From: Chloroflexota bacterium
Lineage (GTDB): Bacteria; Chloroflexota; Anaerolineae; UBA4142; SHND01
Direction of reading: 5' to 3'
NCBI GenBank assembly: GCA_016209205.1
Contig: JACQWQ010000055.1
Coordinates: forward strand, 1-33,379
Length of the DNA stretch: 33,379 nucleotides
Shown here: piece by piece, positions 1-7,867 of the stretch
Position numbering within the stretch: position 1 is the stretch's first letter
Layout: the number at the start of each line of letters is the position of its first letter
Notes under the pieces: generated by a model
Database searches by the model: none
What the model was told of the DNA's origin: nothing
What the model saw: only the letters and a program-made list of their open reading frames with translations
Program-made: the position numbers and the translations under genes

Positions 1-65
1 CGAACAGTTGGATTTGCGGGAGCGGGGTAGGGGGTGAGGCGAATAGTTGGATTTTCGGGAGCGGG
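1..65. repeat. Two imperfect G-rich direct repeats
   Basis: A 27-nt G-rich unit at 1-27 recurs at 39-65 with two base differences. The spacer (gtagggggtgagg-like) recurs just before the AOR gene at 826-840. No gene is visible in 1-153 apart from the leader of the next CDS, which has AGGAGG at 137-142. Confidence 0.6.
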
Positions 66-153
66 GGCGTTTGTTATGGCGTGACAATCAATCGTTCCAT
101 CAGCCCCAAATGTCACCCACCACCCGTCATATCTTCAGGAGGAATTTATCTCT

Positions 154-618
154 ATGCCTCGCGGAAAACGTGGCACGACATCAGCCATAACTGTTCATAC
201 GGCACGCGCATTGCGCCAAGAGATGACCCCTGCAGAAACGGTTTTGTATGAAGCATTACGTGGGCGGCGCTTGGGTGGTCTGAAATTTCGGCGTCAACAT
301 CCGTATGGGCGATACATTTTGGACAACTATTGCGTTGAAAAACGTTTAGAGCGGATTCCTAATTCGTATGTGGGCAAAAGACCTTTCGGGTTTCCGAAAA
401 CCCGAAAGGTCTGCCCACCAATCAGACTGGAATCCGCTCTAGTCGTCGAAGCCGATGGCGCAGTCCACGACGAACCGGACCAAGCCGCGCACGATCAAGC
501 ACGTACTGAATTTCTCACCAGTGAAGGCATCCTCGTTCTGCGTTTTCCAAATGCAGTGATTTTATCGAATCTCGATTCTGTCCTGAAAAAAATTCTTGAG
601 GTCGCAAAGCTTCGATAG
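154..618 (+). CDS. DUF559 (Vsr-like, PD-(D/E)XK fold) protein with in-frame palindromic insertion
   Basis: The protein has 154 aa. It begins with a basic N-terminus, then the hallmarks of the DUF559 family: a 'FRRQHPYG' segment, an aspartate strand (ILDNYC), a VVEADG strand followed by His, and a C-terminal LRFPNAVI strand. These proteins have an endonuclease-like fold; the substrate of this one is unknown. Family members run about 120 aa. The excess here is a 31-residue block between 'YCVEKRL' and 'VVEADG', exactly between the two presumed active-site strands. The block is encoded by a perfectly bounded inverted-repeat element (349-439 plus a TA duplication); removing it restores the usual YC-x-EKRLVVE motif. 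The frame stays open, so a protein can be made, but activity is uncertain. The start is ATG 154, with AGGAGG 11 nt upstream. It stands alone, with no methylase or restriction partner nearby. Confidence 0.85.
   Translation: MPRGKRGTTSAITVHTARALRQEMTPAETVLYEALRGRRLGGLKFRRQHPYGRYILDNYCVEKRLERIPNSYVGKRPFGFPKTRKVCPPIRLESALVVEADGAVHDEPDQAAHDQARTEFLTSEGILVLRFPNAVILSNLDSVLKKILEVAKLR
347..441. mobile_element. Palindromic MITE-like element with TA duplication, inserted in a CDS
   Basis: Arms TAGAGCGGATTCC (347-359) and GGAATCCGCTCTA (429-441) are exact reverse complements. Counting the outer TA as target duplication, the element is 91 bp (349-439) and adds 93 bp = 31 codons. Inside is a second hairpin: 370-376 pairs with 412-418 and 380-393 with 398-411, with a 3-nt bulge. 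A TA duplication is characteristic of IS630/Tc1-type and ERIC-like elements (established knowledge). No transposase is encoded. The inner GACCTTTCGGGTTT arm resembles the arms of the dispersed AGACCT repeats elsewhere in the window. Confidence 0.8.
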
Positions 619-689
619 TCTCTATCCCCTTCGTCCCTGCCCCTGCATCTGAAAATCGCGTTGAGCATTTCAGGCGCGGACGCGCGGCT

Positions 690-786
690 TTGAACTCTTA
701 ACTACCTTCTCCACGCCGCGTCCGACCGTGATCCTTGCGATCAAGAAAGGTGCGGTGGGTGTCTTGGAACTCTATCTACCTTCTCC
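690..786. repeat. Direct repeat pair in the DUF559-AOR gap
   Basis: Related ~24-nt segments, each containing gaactct...ctaccttctcc, lie at about 690-713 and 763-786. The rest of 619-784 shows no open gene, RNA gene or clear promoter. Confidence 0.45.
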
Positions 787-827
787 CCCTCTCCCGAAAT
801 TCAAATGCAGAATTTCGGGAGAGGGGG
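785..827 (+). repeat. 18-bp hairpin just upstream of the AOR start
   Basis: 785-802 and 810-827 are perfect reverse complements around a 7-nt loop (aaatgca). The hairpin ends 14 nt before the GTG start of the AOR gene. The only purine-rich ribosome-binding candidate (ggggggtgagg, 830-840) is wedged between the two. There is no T-tract, so it is not a classical terminator. Confidence 0.75.
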
Positions 828-841
828 TAGGGGGGTGAGGC

Positions 842-2731
842 GTGAACGGGTATACAGGCAAGCTCCTGTTTGTCAATCTCACCACCGGCGAAATTTCAAC
901 CCAAGATTTGAATCGCGCGTACGCCGCGCAGTATCTCGGCGGCAGCGGCCTCGCCGCGCGTTATTTGTACGATTGGCTGGAGGCGTCCACCGACCCGCTG
1001 GGTCCCGACAATCCGCTCGTTTTTATGAACGGACCTCTGGATGGCACAGGTGCGCCGTCGTCGGGACGTTTTGCCGTGTGTGCGCGTTCGCCGCAAACCG
1101 GCTTGTGGGGTGAGGCAATCGCCGGAAATTTTTTCGGGCCGGAATTGAAATTCGCCGGATACGATGGCATTGTCCTGCGCGGGCGCGCCAATGCGCTGGC
1201 CTATTTGCACATTACTCCCGACGGCGTTGAAATACGCGCGGCAAACCACCTGCGCGGCATGACCACGTACGACGCGGGCGACTGCATCCGCGCCGAGTTG
1301 AACGATCCGAATTTGGTGACGGCGTGCATCGGACCCGCGGGCGAAAATCTTGTCAAGTACGCGCTCATCCTCGCCTCGAGCGCGCGCCCCGGCGCAAAAA
1401 AGGGCATTGCCGGACGCTGCGGTATGGGCGCGGTGATGGGCTCGAAAAACCTCAAAGCCATCGCGATACGCGGCTCGAAACACCATCGCTCGCACAAACT
1501 GGATTTGCACGACCCCGCGCGTTTTCGCCAAGCCATGTTGCGCGCGCAAAAATTTCTGAGCGATGACATGTCCACCGAAATCTGGCGCGCGGTGGGTACA
1601 AGCGGGACTATAGATTTTCTTGGGCTGCTCGGCGATGTTCCCGTCAAGTACTGGACGCAGGGCAGTTTCGACTATTCCAAAATTTCTGGCAATTTGATTG
1701 CCGAAACGATTTTGACCGGACGCGGCACGTGTCACGCGTGCATGGTCGCCTGCGGACGTAAAGTGGAAAAAGCGGGCGCGTATGTTTTGCCCCACGCCGA
1801 AGGTCCTGAATACGAAACGCTCGCGTCATTCGGCTCGCTCATGCTGGTGGACGATGTGAACGTTTTGTCCCACCTTGGCGCGCAGTGCGACGCGCTCGGC
1901 GTGGATTCGATCAGCGCAGGTTCGACGATTGCGTTCGCGATGTATCTGCGTGAGCTCGGGCTGGTGCCGGACGCGGATTTGAACGGCACGCGCTTGCAGT
2001 GGTGCGATCCCGAAGGCGTGTTGACATTGCTGAACGAAATCGTGCACAAGGAAAAATTTGGCGCATTGCTCGCGGAAGGTACGCAAGCACTCGGCGCGCA
2101 TTATGGCGTGGAAGGCATGGCGGTGCAAGTGAACGGAATGGAGGTGGCAATGCACGACCCGCGCGCGGCATCCGGTATGGCGATCACGTACGCCACGTCG
2201 CCGATTGGCGCAAGTCACAATCAGAGCGATTTTTTCATGGTCGAAACGTCGGGCCGCCCGATTGACGAATTGGGCATCGAAACGGTAGACCGGTTCCAAA
2301 CAGAAGGTAAAATGGTATCGTTGACGCGACATCAAGAATGGCGGACGGTCAACAACGCGCTGGTGCTGTGTTATTTTCCCAACCCGCCTGCGCCGGAAAT
2401 TTGCGAAATGCTCGCGGCGGCGACGGGATATGATATTTCGACGCAAAACGTTTTGACGTACGGGGAACGGATATGGAATTTGAAACGCGCGTTGAATTTG
2501 AAATTGGGGTACAATGCGCGCGGCGCGGAAAAATTACCGGAACTGCTGCTGCGTCCTTTGGCAGAAGGCGGCGCCGAAGGACATGTGCCGGATTTTGAAA
2601 CGATGCTGCGCGAGTATTATCACGTGCGCGATTGGGATTGGGCAACGGGCAAACCGTCGCACGCGAAATTGAATGCGTTAGGGATGAGTGGAATCGCGCA
2701 GGATGTGTGGTTACCAGATCAAGACAAATGA
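842..2731 (+). CDS. Aldehyde ferredoxin oxidoreductase (AOR) family, tungsten-pterin enzyme
   Basis: The protein has 629 aa, full length for the family. AOR enzymes oxidise aldehydes (or related compounds) to acids with ferredoxin, using a tungsten bis-pterin cofactor and one 4Fe-4S cluster in the cytoplasm. Seen here: the N-terminal pterin-binding fold starting NGYTGKLLFVNLTTGEI, the conserved GxxGENLVKYA and GRCGMGAVMGSKNLKAI segments, the PEYETLASFG motif, cluster ligands C297-x2-C300-x3-C304 (CHACMVAC), and a fourth cysteine C510 in ALVLCYF. The start is GTG at 842, because the family N-terminus begins exactly there. The exact aldehyde cannot be told from sequence. No dedicated ferredoxin or pterin gene is adjacent. 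A small RHH-like gene follows 12 nt later and probably shares the transcript. Confidence 0.93.
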   Translation: MNGYTGKLLFVNLTTGEISTQDLNRAYAAQYLGGSGLAARYLYDWLEASTDPLGPDNPLVFMNGPLDGTGAPSSGRFAVCARSPQTGLWGEAIAGNFFGPELKFAGYDGIVLRGRANALAYLHITPDGVEIRAANHLRGMTTYDAGDCIRAELNDPNLVTACIGPAGENLVKYALILASSARPGAKKGIAGRCGMGAVMGSKNLKAIAIRGSKHHRSHKLDLHDPARFRQAMLRAQKFLSDDMSTEIWRAVGTSGTIDFLGLLGDVPVKYWTQGSFDYSKISGNLIAETILTGRGTCHACMVACGRKVEKAGAYVLPHAEGPEYETLASFGSLMLVDDVNVLSHLGAQCDALGVDSISAGSTIAFAMYLRELGLVPDADLNGTRLQWCDPEGVLTLLNEIVHKEKFGALLAEGTQALGAHYGVEGMAVQVNGMEVAMHDPRAASGMAITYATSPIGASHNQSDFFMVETSGRPIDELGIETVDRFQTEGKMVSLTRHQEWRTVNNALVLCYFPNPPAPEICEMLAAATGYDISTQNVLTYGERIWNLKRALNLKLGYNARGAEKLPELLLRPLAEGGAEGHVPDFETMLREYYHVRDWDWATGKPSHAKLNALGMSGIAQDVWLPDQDK

Positions 2732-2743
2732 GGGGAGACCGAG

Positions 2744-3067
2744 ATGTCAACTGTCACGCTTGCGCCGGAAATGTATGCGCGCGTTGAGCAGCTTGCCCAA
2801 GCGCGCCACACAACGATTGATTCTGTCTTGACAGAGGCGGTGAAACGCTACCTCTGGGAAATACAGCGCGAAATCATTGCAAATGAAACCCGCATGTATC
2901 GCCAACGTCATACAGAACTCAAGCAAAAATTCTTGGGACAATTCATTGCCATGCACAATGGCGAGGTAGTGGACACCGATGCGGACATTAACGTGTTGAG
3001 AATGCGCGTGCGCTCGCGCTTTGGGCTTGAACCAGTCTTGATGACCCAAGTGGAAGAGGAAGTATGA
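2744..3067 (+). CDS. Small RHH-like / DUF5678-like hypothetical protein
   Basis: The protein has 107 aa. The first ~45 residues (VTLAPEMYARVEQLAQ onward) look like a ribbon-helix-helix antitoxin-type N-terminus. The middle is a charged helix. The C-terminal part (FIAMHNGEVVDTDADINVL, then a RVRSRFG helix) resembles the DUF5678 'gqwiAvhdGevvd' motif. Function is unknown. It follows the AOR stop by 12 nt, with ggggag as ribosome-binding site, and precedes the M20 peptidase by 3 nt, so the three genes probably form one operon. It has no toxin partner of its own. Confidence 0.75.
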   Translation: MSTVTLAPEMYARVEQLAQARHTTIDSVLTEAVKRYLWEIQREIIANETRMYRQRHTELKQKFLGQFIAMHNGEVVDTDADINVLRMRVRSRFGLEPVLMTQVEEEV

Positions 3068-3070
3068 ACC

Positions 3071-4159
3071 ATGATTAACGAACATCGTCTCGTTCAAACT
3101 TTTCTCGAACTCGTTCAAATTGATTCGCCGTCGGGCGATGAACAGCAAATCGCCGAATGCGTCGCCGAAAGCTTGCGCGCGCGCGGCGCGCAAGTGAAAC
3201 TGGATTCGCTGCACAATGTCATTGCTTTTGTGCCGGGACGCGGCGTCAAGCAAGGCGTCAAACCGTTGTTTCTCAACGCGCACACCGACAACGTCGCGCC
3301 CGCGCGCGGCATCAAGCCGATTGTGGCGGGCGGACAAATCGCGTCGGACGGCACGACGGTGTTGGGCGCGGACGATCTCGCGGGAGTCGCGGCAATTTTG
3401 GAAGCGGCGGCGTCGCTCGCCGAAAACGATAAAAAGCACCTGCCGCTCGAAATTGCGATTACGTCGCAAGAAGAATTGGGGCTGGTCGGCGCCAAGGGGT
3501 TGGACCTGCAGGATTTTCATGCCAAAGAGGGCGTCGTGCTCGACAGCGGCGGTCCCGTCGGCGCGATTGTTTTGGCGTCGCCTACACAGAACTTGGTGGA
3601 AATCACCATCAAGGGCAAGGCGGCGCATTCCGCGCGTCCCGAAGGCAGCATCAACGCATTGAAAATCGCGGCGGCGGCGATTGCCCGAACGAAATTGGGC
3701 AAACTCGACCGCGACTCGACAGCAAATTTCGGCATCGTGCGCGGCGGCATGGCGCGCAACATTGTCCCGGACAAAGTGGAAATCGTCGGCGAAGTGCGCA
3801 GTCGCAACACGCGCAAATTGGAGCGACATACGCGCGCGATGAAACAGGGCTTTGAGCGCACGCTCAGGGGCACCGGCGCGAAATTGGAATTTCGCGTCAC
3901 GCGCGCGTATAACCGCTACGAGTTCGGCAAAAATGATCGCCTCGTCCAACGCGTTGCCAGAGTGCTCAAACAGCTCGGACGCACGCCGCGTTACGAAATG
4001 ACGATGGGCGGCAGTGACGCGAATATATGGAATGCGAAAGGCATCAAAGCCGTCGTCGTCAGCGTCGGATACGAACAAATTCACACGCCAAGTGAATATC
4101 TACCCGTAGCGGAACTCGTCAAAGCGGCGGAATTGGTGGAAACGTTGGCATTGGTCTAA
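3071..4159 (+). CDS. M20 family metallopeptidase, PepT-like
   Basis: The protein has 362 aa. Zinc ligands and catalytic residues are in the expected order: H71-T-D73 (NAHTDNV), D101-D102 (GADDLAG), E134-E135 (SQEELG), D158 (LDSGG), and H338 (HTPSEYL). A dimerisation domain beginning ITIKGKAAHSARPEGS lies at about 175-285. The ADDLAG and LDSGGPVG motifs place it with the PepT-like M20B aminopeptidases, cytoplasmic enzymes that cleave short peptides. Substrate range is unknown. The start at 3071 has an aggaag ribosome-binding site in the tail of the upstream gene. No signal peptide is visible. Confidence 0.9.
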   Translation: MINEHRLVQTFLELVQIDSPSGDEQQIAECVAESLRARGAQVKLDSLHNVIAFVPGRGVKQGVKPLFLNAHTDNVAPARGIKPIVAGGQIASDGTTVLGADDLAGVAAILEAAASLAENDKKHLPLEIAITSQEELGLVGAKGLDLQDFHAKEGVVLDSGGPVGAIVLASPTQNLVEITIKGKAAHSARPEGSINALKIAAAAIARTKLGKLDRDSTANFGIVRGGMARNIVPDKVEIVGEVRSRNTRKLERHTRAMKQGFERTLRGTGAKLEFRVTRAYNRYEFGKNDRLVQRVARVLKQLGRTPRYEMTMGGSDANIWNAKGIKAVVVSVGYEQIHTPSEYLPVAELVKAAELVETLALV

Positions 4160-4166
4160 TCCGCAG

Positions 4167-4268
4167 AGACCTGACAGGTTTCTACAACTTCGGCGTCGCA
4201 TATAACATGCGCGATGTACACCGCGCACGCGATGGGCAAAACGTACGGTGTAAAAACCTGTCAGGTCT
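4167..4268. repeat. 102-bp palindromic repeat, copy 1
   Basis: Arms AGACCTGACAGGTTT (4167-4181) and AAACCTGTCAGGTCT (4254-4268) are perfect reverse complements. The interior carries a conserved core around GCGATGTACACCGCGC. It aligns end to end with copy 2 (17566-17667) and, on the other strand, with copy 3 (30193-30293). Confidence 0.85.
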
Positions 4269-4279
4269 CGCGTTTTCAT

Positions 4280-4308
4280 TTGGCAATCCGTTCGTGTCAT
4301 TGTAAAAT
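4280..4308 (+). promoter_or_regulatory. Sigma70-type promoter of the beta-CASP ribonuclease gene
   Basis: TTGGCA (4280-4285), a 17-nt spacer, then TAAAAT (4303-4308), about 60 nt upstream of the ATG at 4371. Spacing is ideal and each hexamer is 5/6 to consensus. Confidence 0.6.
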
Positions 4309-4370
4309 GCCGCAATCACAGCTCTTTGTGGTTTTATTGTGACATTTTTCATTCTTAAGGTTCATCCAAC

Positions 4371-5768
4371 ATGCGCCTGACGTTTTGGGGCGCCGCGCGT
4401 CAGGTCACGGGTTCGATGCATTTGGTCGAGGCGAATGGCGCACGCGTATTGTTGGATTGCGGTTTAATGCAGGGGCATCGCGCTGAAGCCAAGGCGCGTA
4501 ATGCGCAACTGCCATTCGAATCAAACCACATCCACGCGGTTTTGGTTTCTCACGCGCACCTCGATCACTGCGGCAATCTCCCGACGTTGGTCAAAAGTGG
4601 GTTCACGCGCGATATTGTCGGCACCCATGCGACGAATGATTTGACCCGCATCATGCTCCTCGACGCGGCAAAAATTCAGGAACAAGATGCGGCGTATTGG
4701 AACAAGAAACGTGTGCCGCGCGGCGAAGAACCCATCGCGCCGCTGTACACGCGCGCAGATGCCGATGCTGCCATTCGCTCGTTGACAGGGCGCGCGTACG
4801 AAAAATGGTTCGACGTGCCCGGCGCGCGCTTGCGTGCACAATTTCTCGACGCGGGACATATTCTCGGTTCCGCGATTACGGTGCTCGAAGCGCAAGAAAA
4901 TGGGCAAACGCTCCGTCTCGGCTTTAGCGGCGATTTGGGCGTCAAGGGCAAATTGATTCTGCGTGATCCCGCGCCCGTGCCGCCGTTAGACTATTTGATC
5001 ATCGAGGGCACGTATGGCGACCGCTTACACGCTCTGCCGCGCGATTCTGAATCGGAATTGGCACAGCTCATCGAGGAAACCGCCGAGCGCGACGGCAAGA
5101 CCATTATTCCCGCCTTTGCGCTAGATCGCACGCAAGAAGTGGTATATTCGATTCATCGCTCGATCTCGAACGGCATGCTCGCTCCGCTGCCGGTTTTTGC
5201 CGATTCCCCGCTTGCTATGGATGCGACGGAAATCTATCGCATGCACCCCGAAGTTTTCGATCACGAGACCGTCGCATTCATGGAAAAATACGAAGACCCG
5301 TTTGGGTTTCGCCAATTGACGTATACGCGCGACGTCGAAGCATCCAAAGCCATTAATCTCGTCGAAGGCGCGGCGGTCATTATTTCCGCCAATGGGATGG
5401 TCGAAGCGGGGCGCATTTTGCACCACGTCAAAAATAATATCGAGGATCCGCGCAACACCATTTTGTTTGTCGGCTATCAAGCCGAAAATACGTTGGGACG
5501 CCGGATTCTCGATGGGATCAAGCGCGTGCGGATCTTTGGCGAAGAATATACTGTGCGCGCCCGGATCGAGCGCGTGGATGGATTTAGCGCGCACGCCGAC
5601 CGCAAGGGGCTGCTCGATTGGGTGCGCCCGATTGCGTCACAACTCAAGGGTGTGTTCGTGGTACACGCCGAAGAACGCGCCGCAGACGCGCTCGTGCAGG
5701 GCTTGCGCGAACTCGGCATCGAAAATGCCAGTGCGCCTGCGCATGGACAGCAAGTCACTTTAAACTAA
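4371..5768 (+). CDS. Metallo-beta-lactamase/beta-CASP/RMMBL ribonuclease
   Basis: The protein has 465 aa. The MBL zinc motif H61-x-H63-x-D65-H66 (SHAHLDHCG) is followed by DAGHILGSA and FSGDLG, then the beta-CASP part (EGTYGDR, PAFALDRTQE, ADSPLAMDATEIY). A C-terminal RMMBL region ends in VDGFSAHADRKGL. This is the CPSF73/Int11-like group of bacterial RNases that act on RNA in the cytoplasm as endo- or exonucleases. All catalytic residues are present. It has its own sigma70-like promoter upstream and a solo palindrome immediately after the stop, so it is probably monocistronic. Confidence 0.93.
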   Translation: MRLTFWGAARQVTGSMHLVEANGARVLLDCGLMQGHRAEAKARNAQLPFESNHIHAVLVSHAHLDHCGNLPTLVKSGFTRDIVGTHATNDLTRIMLLDAAKIQEQDAAYWNKKRVPRGEEPIAPLYTRADADAAIRSLTGRAYEKWFDVPGARLRAQFLDAGHILGSAITVLEAQENGQTLRLGFSGDLGVKGKLILRDPAPVPPLDYLIIEGTYGDRLHALPRDSESELAQLIEETAERDGKTIIPAFALDRTQEVVYSIHRSISNGMLAPLPVFADSPLAMDATEIYRMHPEVFDHETVAFMEKYEDPFGFRQLTYTRDVEASKAINLVEGAAVIISANGMVEAGRILHHVKNNIEDPRNTILFVGYQAENTLGRRILDGIKRVRIFGEEYTVRARIERVDGFSAHADRKGLLDWVRPIASQLKGVFVVHAEERAADALVQGLRELGIENASAPAHGQQVTLN

Positions 5769-5770
5769 AA

Positions 5771-5785
5771 AGACCTGACAGGTCT
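5771..5785. repeat. Solo AGACCT palindrome
   Basis: AGACCTGACAGGTCT is a perfect 15-nt palindrome equal to the fused ends of the 102-bp repeat without its interior. It sits 2 nt after the ribonuclease stop codon. Confidence 0.7.
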
Positions 5786-5808
5786 CGAACGATCGCTAGG
5801 AGTACTCT

Positions 5809-6927
5809 ATGGATTTTGTAACCGCCGAAGAAAAATTTCAAGAGCTGCAAGCACGCATCCGGCGCGGTGAGCCGCTGAGCGAGGACCAGTACCAAGAAGA
5901 ACTCGCCAAGCTCATGGTGCAGGATGATGCAGGCATCTTTTGGTCGCTCGAACCGGGGACCGGACGCTGGTTGTATTTCAACGGCACCGAATGGATGCCG
6001 GGCACGCCGCCGCGTCAAACTGCCCCGCCTCCCGTTGTGCCGCCGCTCGCACCGCCGACAACCACTGCGCCCGAAGCGGGGATGGCGTACACACAGCCGG
6101 TGGAGAGCTATCCTTCCTTTGCCGCGCCAAGCGCGGCGCCCGCGTCCGAACCGCCGAGCTATTATGCTCCGAGCGATGTAACGCATTCCACCGAATATCC
6201 GGGCGCATACACTGGCGCGCCTGAGTATGCCACCGCGCAAGGTACACCGTCCTCATACCTTCCGCCAACTTCCGATGCTTCCCCCGCCATGGGCGCGGAA
6301 GGTTTGCCGACTTATGTACGGATGCCGGAACCGGAAGCGCCTCCACCGACCGGCGGCATTCCACCGCGCCCCGTACGGGATATATCCCCCTTGGCAGTGC
6401 CGGGCGGTGAACGCGCGTGGCTGCCCTTTGCCTTTGGCGCGTTGGTGCTGTTGTTGTGCGCGGTCATCTTGTTCTTTGGCGTGCGCGGTTTGCCGCAATT
6501 CAGCGGCGGGACTGCCGACACGCAGCCGACCGAAGAACCGACCGAAGTAGTTGAAGATGTTTTGCCGACGCCCACGGTCGAACTTGTGTCCACCAGAGCG
6601 CCGAAACCCACCGTCGCGCCGACCGAAGTACCGCCAACACCAGAACCCCAACCCGTCACCGCGGTGGCGACAGACGTGTTGAACATTCGCCAGGGTCCGG
6701 CGCGGACGACGCCATCCTTGGGCAAATTGCAGAAAGGTCAATCCGTCACCGTCGTCGGGCGCAATGGCGACGCGTCGTGGTTGCAAATTCAAATTCCCGA
6801 CAAGACCGATTTGGGCTGGGTCAGCGCGGAATTTGTCACCGTGAACGGCGATGTAAACTCCTTGCCCGTTACGAGCGGCAATAGTGGCAACCCCGCGCCG
6901 CAGCCCACCGAAACACCAACAGGATAG
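5809..6927 (+). CDS. Single-span membrane protein with extracytoplasmic SH3b domain
   Basis: The protein has 372 aa in four parts. Residues 1-65 are an acidic head with a W-rich 'tryptophan/GYF-like' stretch (GRWLYFNGTEWMPG). Residues ~66-200 are a Pro/Ala/Tyr-rich linker. One transmembrane helix follows at about 203-225 (LPFAFGALVLLLCAVILFFG). After a Pro/Thr linker comes an SH3b domain at about 285-345 (VLNIRQGP...LGKLQKGQSVTVVG...WLQIQ...GWVSAEFV). SH3b domains usually bind peptidoglycan or cell-surface ligands. There is no signal peptide, so the head is cytoplasmic and SH3b is outside (type II). A ribosome-binding site (taggag) precedes ATG 5809. Its specific role is unknown. Confidence 0.85.
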   Translation: MDFVTAEEKFQELQARIRRGEPLSEDQYQEELAKLMVQDDAGIFWSLEPGTGRWLYFNGTEWMPGTPPRQTAPPPVVPPLAPPTTTAPEAGMAYTQPVESYPSFAAPSAAPASEPPSYYAPSDVTHSTEYPGAYTGAPEYATAQGTPSSYLPPTSDASPAMGAEGLPTYVRMPEPEAPPPTGGIPPRPVRDISPLAVPGGERAWLPFAFGALVLLLCAVILFFGVRGLPQFSGGTADTQPTEEPTEVVEDVLPTPTVELVSTRAPKPTVAPTEVPPTPEPQPVTAVATDVLNIRQGPARTTPSLGKLQKGQSVTVVGRNGDASWLQIQIPDKTDLGWVSAEFVTVNGDVNSLPVTSGNSGNPAPQPTETPTG

Positions 6928-7053
6928 ATGCACAATGCACAATGCGCGAACCAATTGTGCATTGTGCATTCACCATGGAGCATTCAGCACTGTGCATTGT
7001 GCATTCACCATGGAGCATTCAGCACTGTGCATTGGTCATTGTGCATTTAGCAT
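6928..7053. repeat. Hairpin plus two exact 35-bp tandem repeats
   Basis: A 16-bp inverted repeat built of ATGCACAATG/CATTGTGCAT units (6928-6943 / 6954-6969) follows the SH3b gene stop. A 35-bp unit is repeated exactly at 6961-6995 and 6996-7030, then fades into more cattgtgcat units. It fills the whole gap to dedA. Confidence 0.85.
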
Positions 7054-7059
7054 TTCATC

Positions 7060-7716
7060 ATGGATTTTCTCTTACATCCCGACAAGTATCTCGAAGCCCT
7101 CGGGCCCACGGTGGCGTTACTCGTCATCTGGGCAATCATTTTTGCCGAATCGGGTCTGTTCTTTGGCTTTTTCCTGCCCGGCGATAGCTTGCTCTTGACC
7201 GCAGGTTTACTCGCGTACAAGGGCTTTCTCAACCTCTGGATTTTGGCGCCGGGCGTCGTCGTTGGCGCCATCCTCGGCGATAATGTCGGATACTGGTTCG
7301 GGAACAAAGTGGGCCCGCCGATTTTCTCGCGTCCCGAATCGCGTTTTTTCAAGCCCCAGAATCTTGCCAAAGCGCACGAGTTCTATGTCAAATATGGACC
7401 TATCACGCTCGTGCTCGCGCGCTTTATGCCGTTCATTCGCACCTTTGTGCCAATTGTCGCGGGCGCGGTCAAGATGGAATACAAGACATTCTTTTTCTAC
7501 AATGTCTTGGGTGGTTTGTTATGGGGCGCGGGGGTGACGCTCGCGGGATTTTTTCTCGGCGCCATGTTTCCGCCCGAAGTGTTGGACCGCTACTTTATCC
7601 TTATCATCATCGCGGTGGTTCTTGTTTCTGCGCTGCCGACGATGCTGCACCTGTGGAACGACAACAAAGCAAAAATTCTCGCGCGCCTGCGGGGGGGTTC
7701 GCAACCGGCAGAGTAG
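7060..7716 (+). CDS. DedA family membrane protein (VTT/SNARE-associated domain)
   Basis: The protein has 218 aa with 5-6 hydrophobic segments. Family motifs are present: an acidic residue in FAESGLFFGFFLPGDS, the G-rich GAILGDNVGYWFG helix, and the re-entrant loop FMPFIRTFVPIVAG. DedA proteins are inner-membrane transporters, implicated in recycling lipid carriers and in membrane-potential homeostasis. Length is normal. No Shine-Dalgarno is visible before ATG 7060; the leader consists only of the cattgtgcat repeats, so the translation signal is unclear. The gene ends at a bidirectional terminator shared with the convergent MFS gene. Confidence 0.9.
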   Translation: MDFLLHPDKYLEALGPTVALLVIWAIIFAESGLFFGFFLPGDSLLLTAGLLAYKGFLNLWILAPGVVVGAILGDNVGYWFGNKVGPPIFSRPESRFFKPQNLAKAHEFYVKYGPITLVLARFMPFIRTFVPIVAGAVKMEYKTFFFYNVLGGLLWGAGVTLAGFFLGAMFPPEVLDRYFILIIIAVVLVSALPTMLHLWNDNKAKILARLRGGSQPAE

Positions 7717-7729
7717 ACCCTTTGAAATA

Positions 7730-7795
7730 GACAGGATTTACAGGATTTACAGGATTGGATCCAAGTTGAGGCAAGAGAACCCTGTTAATCCTGTC
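7730..7795. repeat. ACAGGATT inverted/tandem repeat
   Basis: 7730-7744 (gacaggatttacagg) pairs with 7781-7795 (cctgttaatcctgtc) at 14/15 positions, with extra tandem acaggatt units between. The same unit recurs near 16953 and at 27970-27996. Confidence 0.75.
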
Positions 7796-7833
7796 AAAAG
7801 AGCTAGCCCGATAGTCTACGTGTTACACGCAAC

Positions 7834-7867
7834 AAAACGCCGCGCGCTTTTTAGCGCGCGGCGTTTT
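7834..7867. terminator. Bidirectional intrinsic terminator between dedA and MFS
   Basis: A 15-bp perfect stem, aaaacgccgcgcgct (7834-7848) with agcgcgcggcgtttt (7853-7867), has a tttt loop and a T-run on both strands. It lies between the two convergent genes and abuts the MFS stop codon at 7868. Confidence 0.9.

Noticed and set aside
2747..4084. 445-codon open frame on the - strand
   Set aside because: It runs antisense through the M20 peptidase and the small RHH-like gene, has the Arg/His/Ala-rich composition of a GC-driven shadow frame, and shows no domain.
6961..7030. Possible CRISPR-like array
   Set aside because: Only two adjacent identical 35-bp units without spacers, and no cas genes; a simple tandem repeat.
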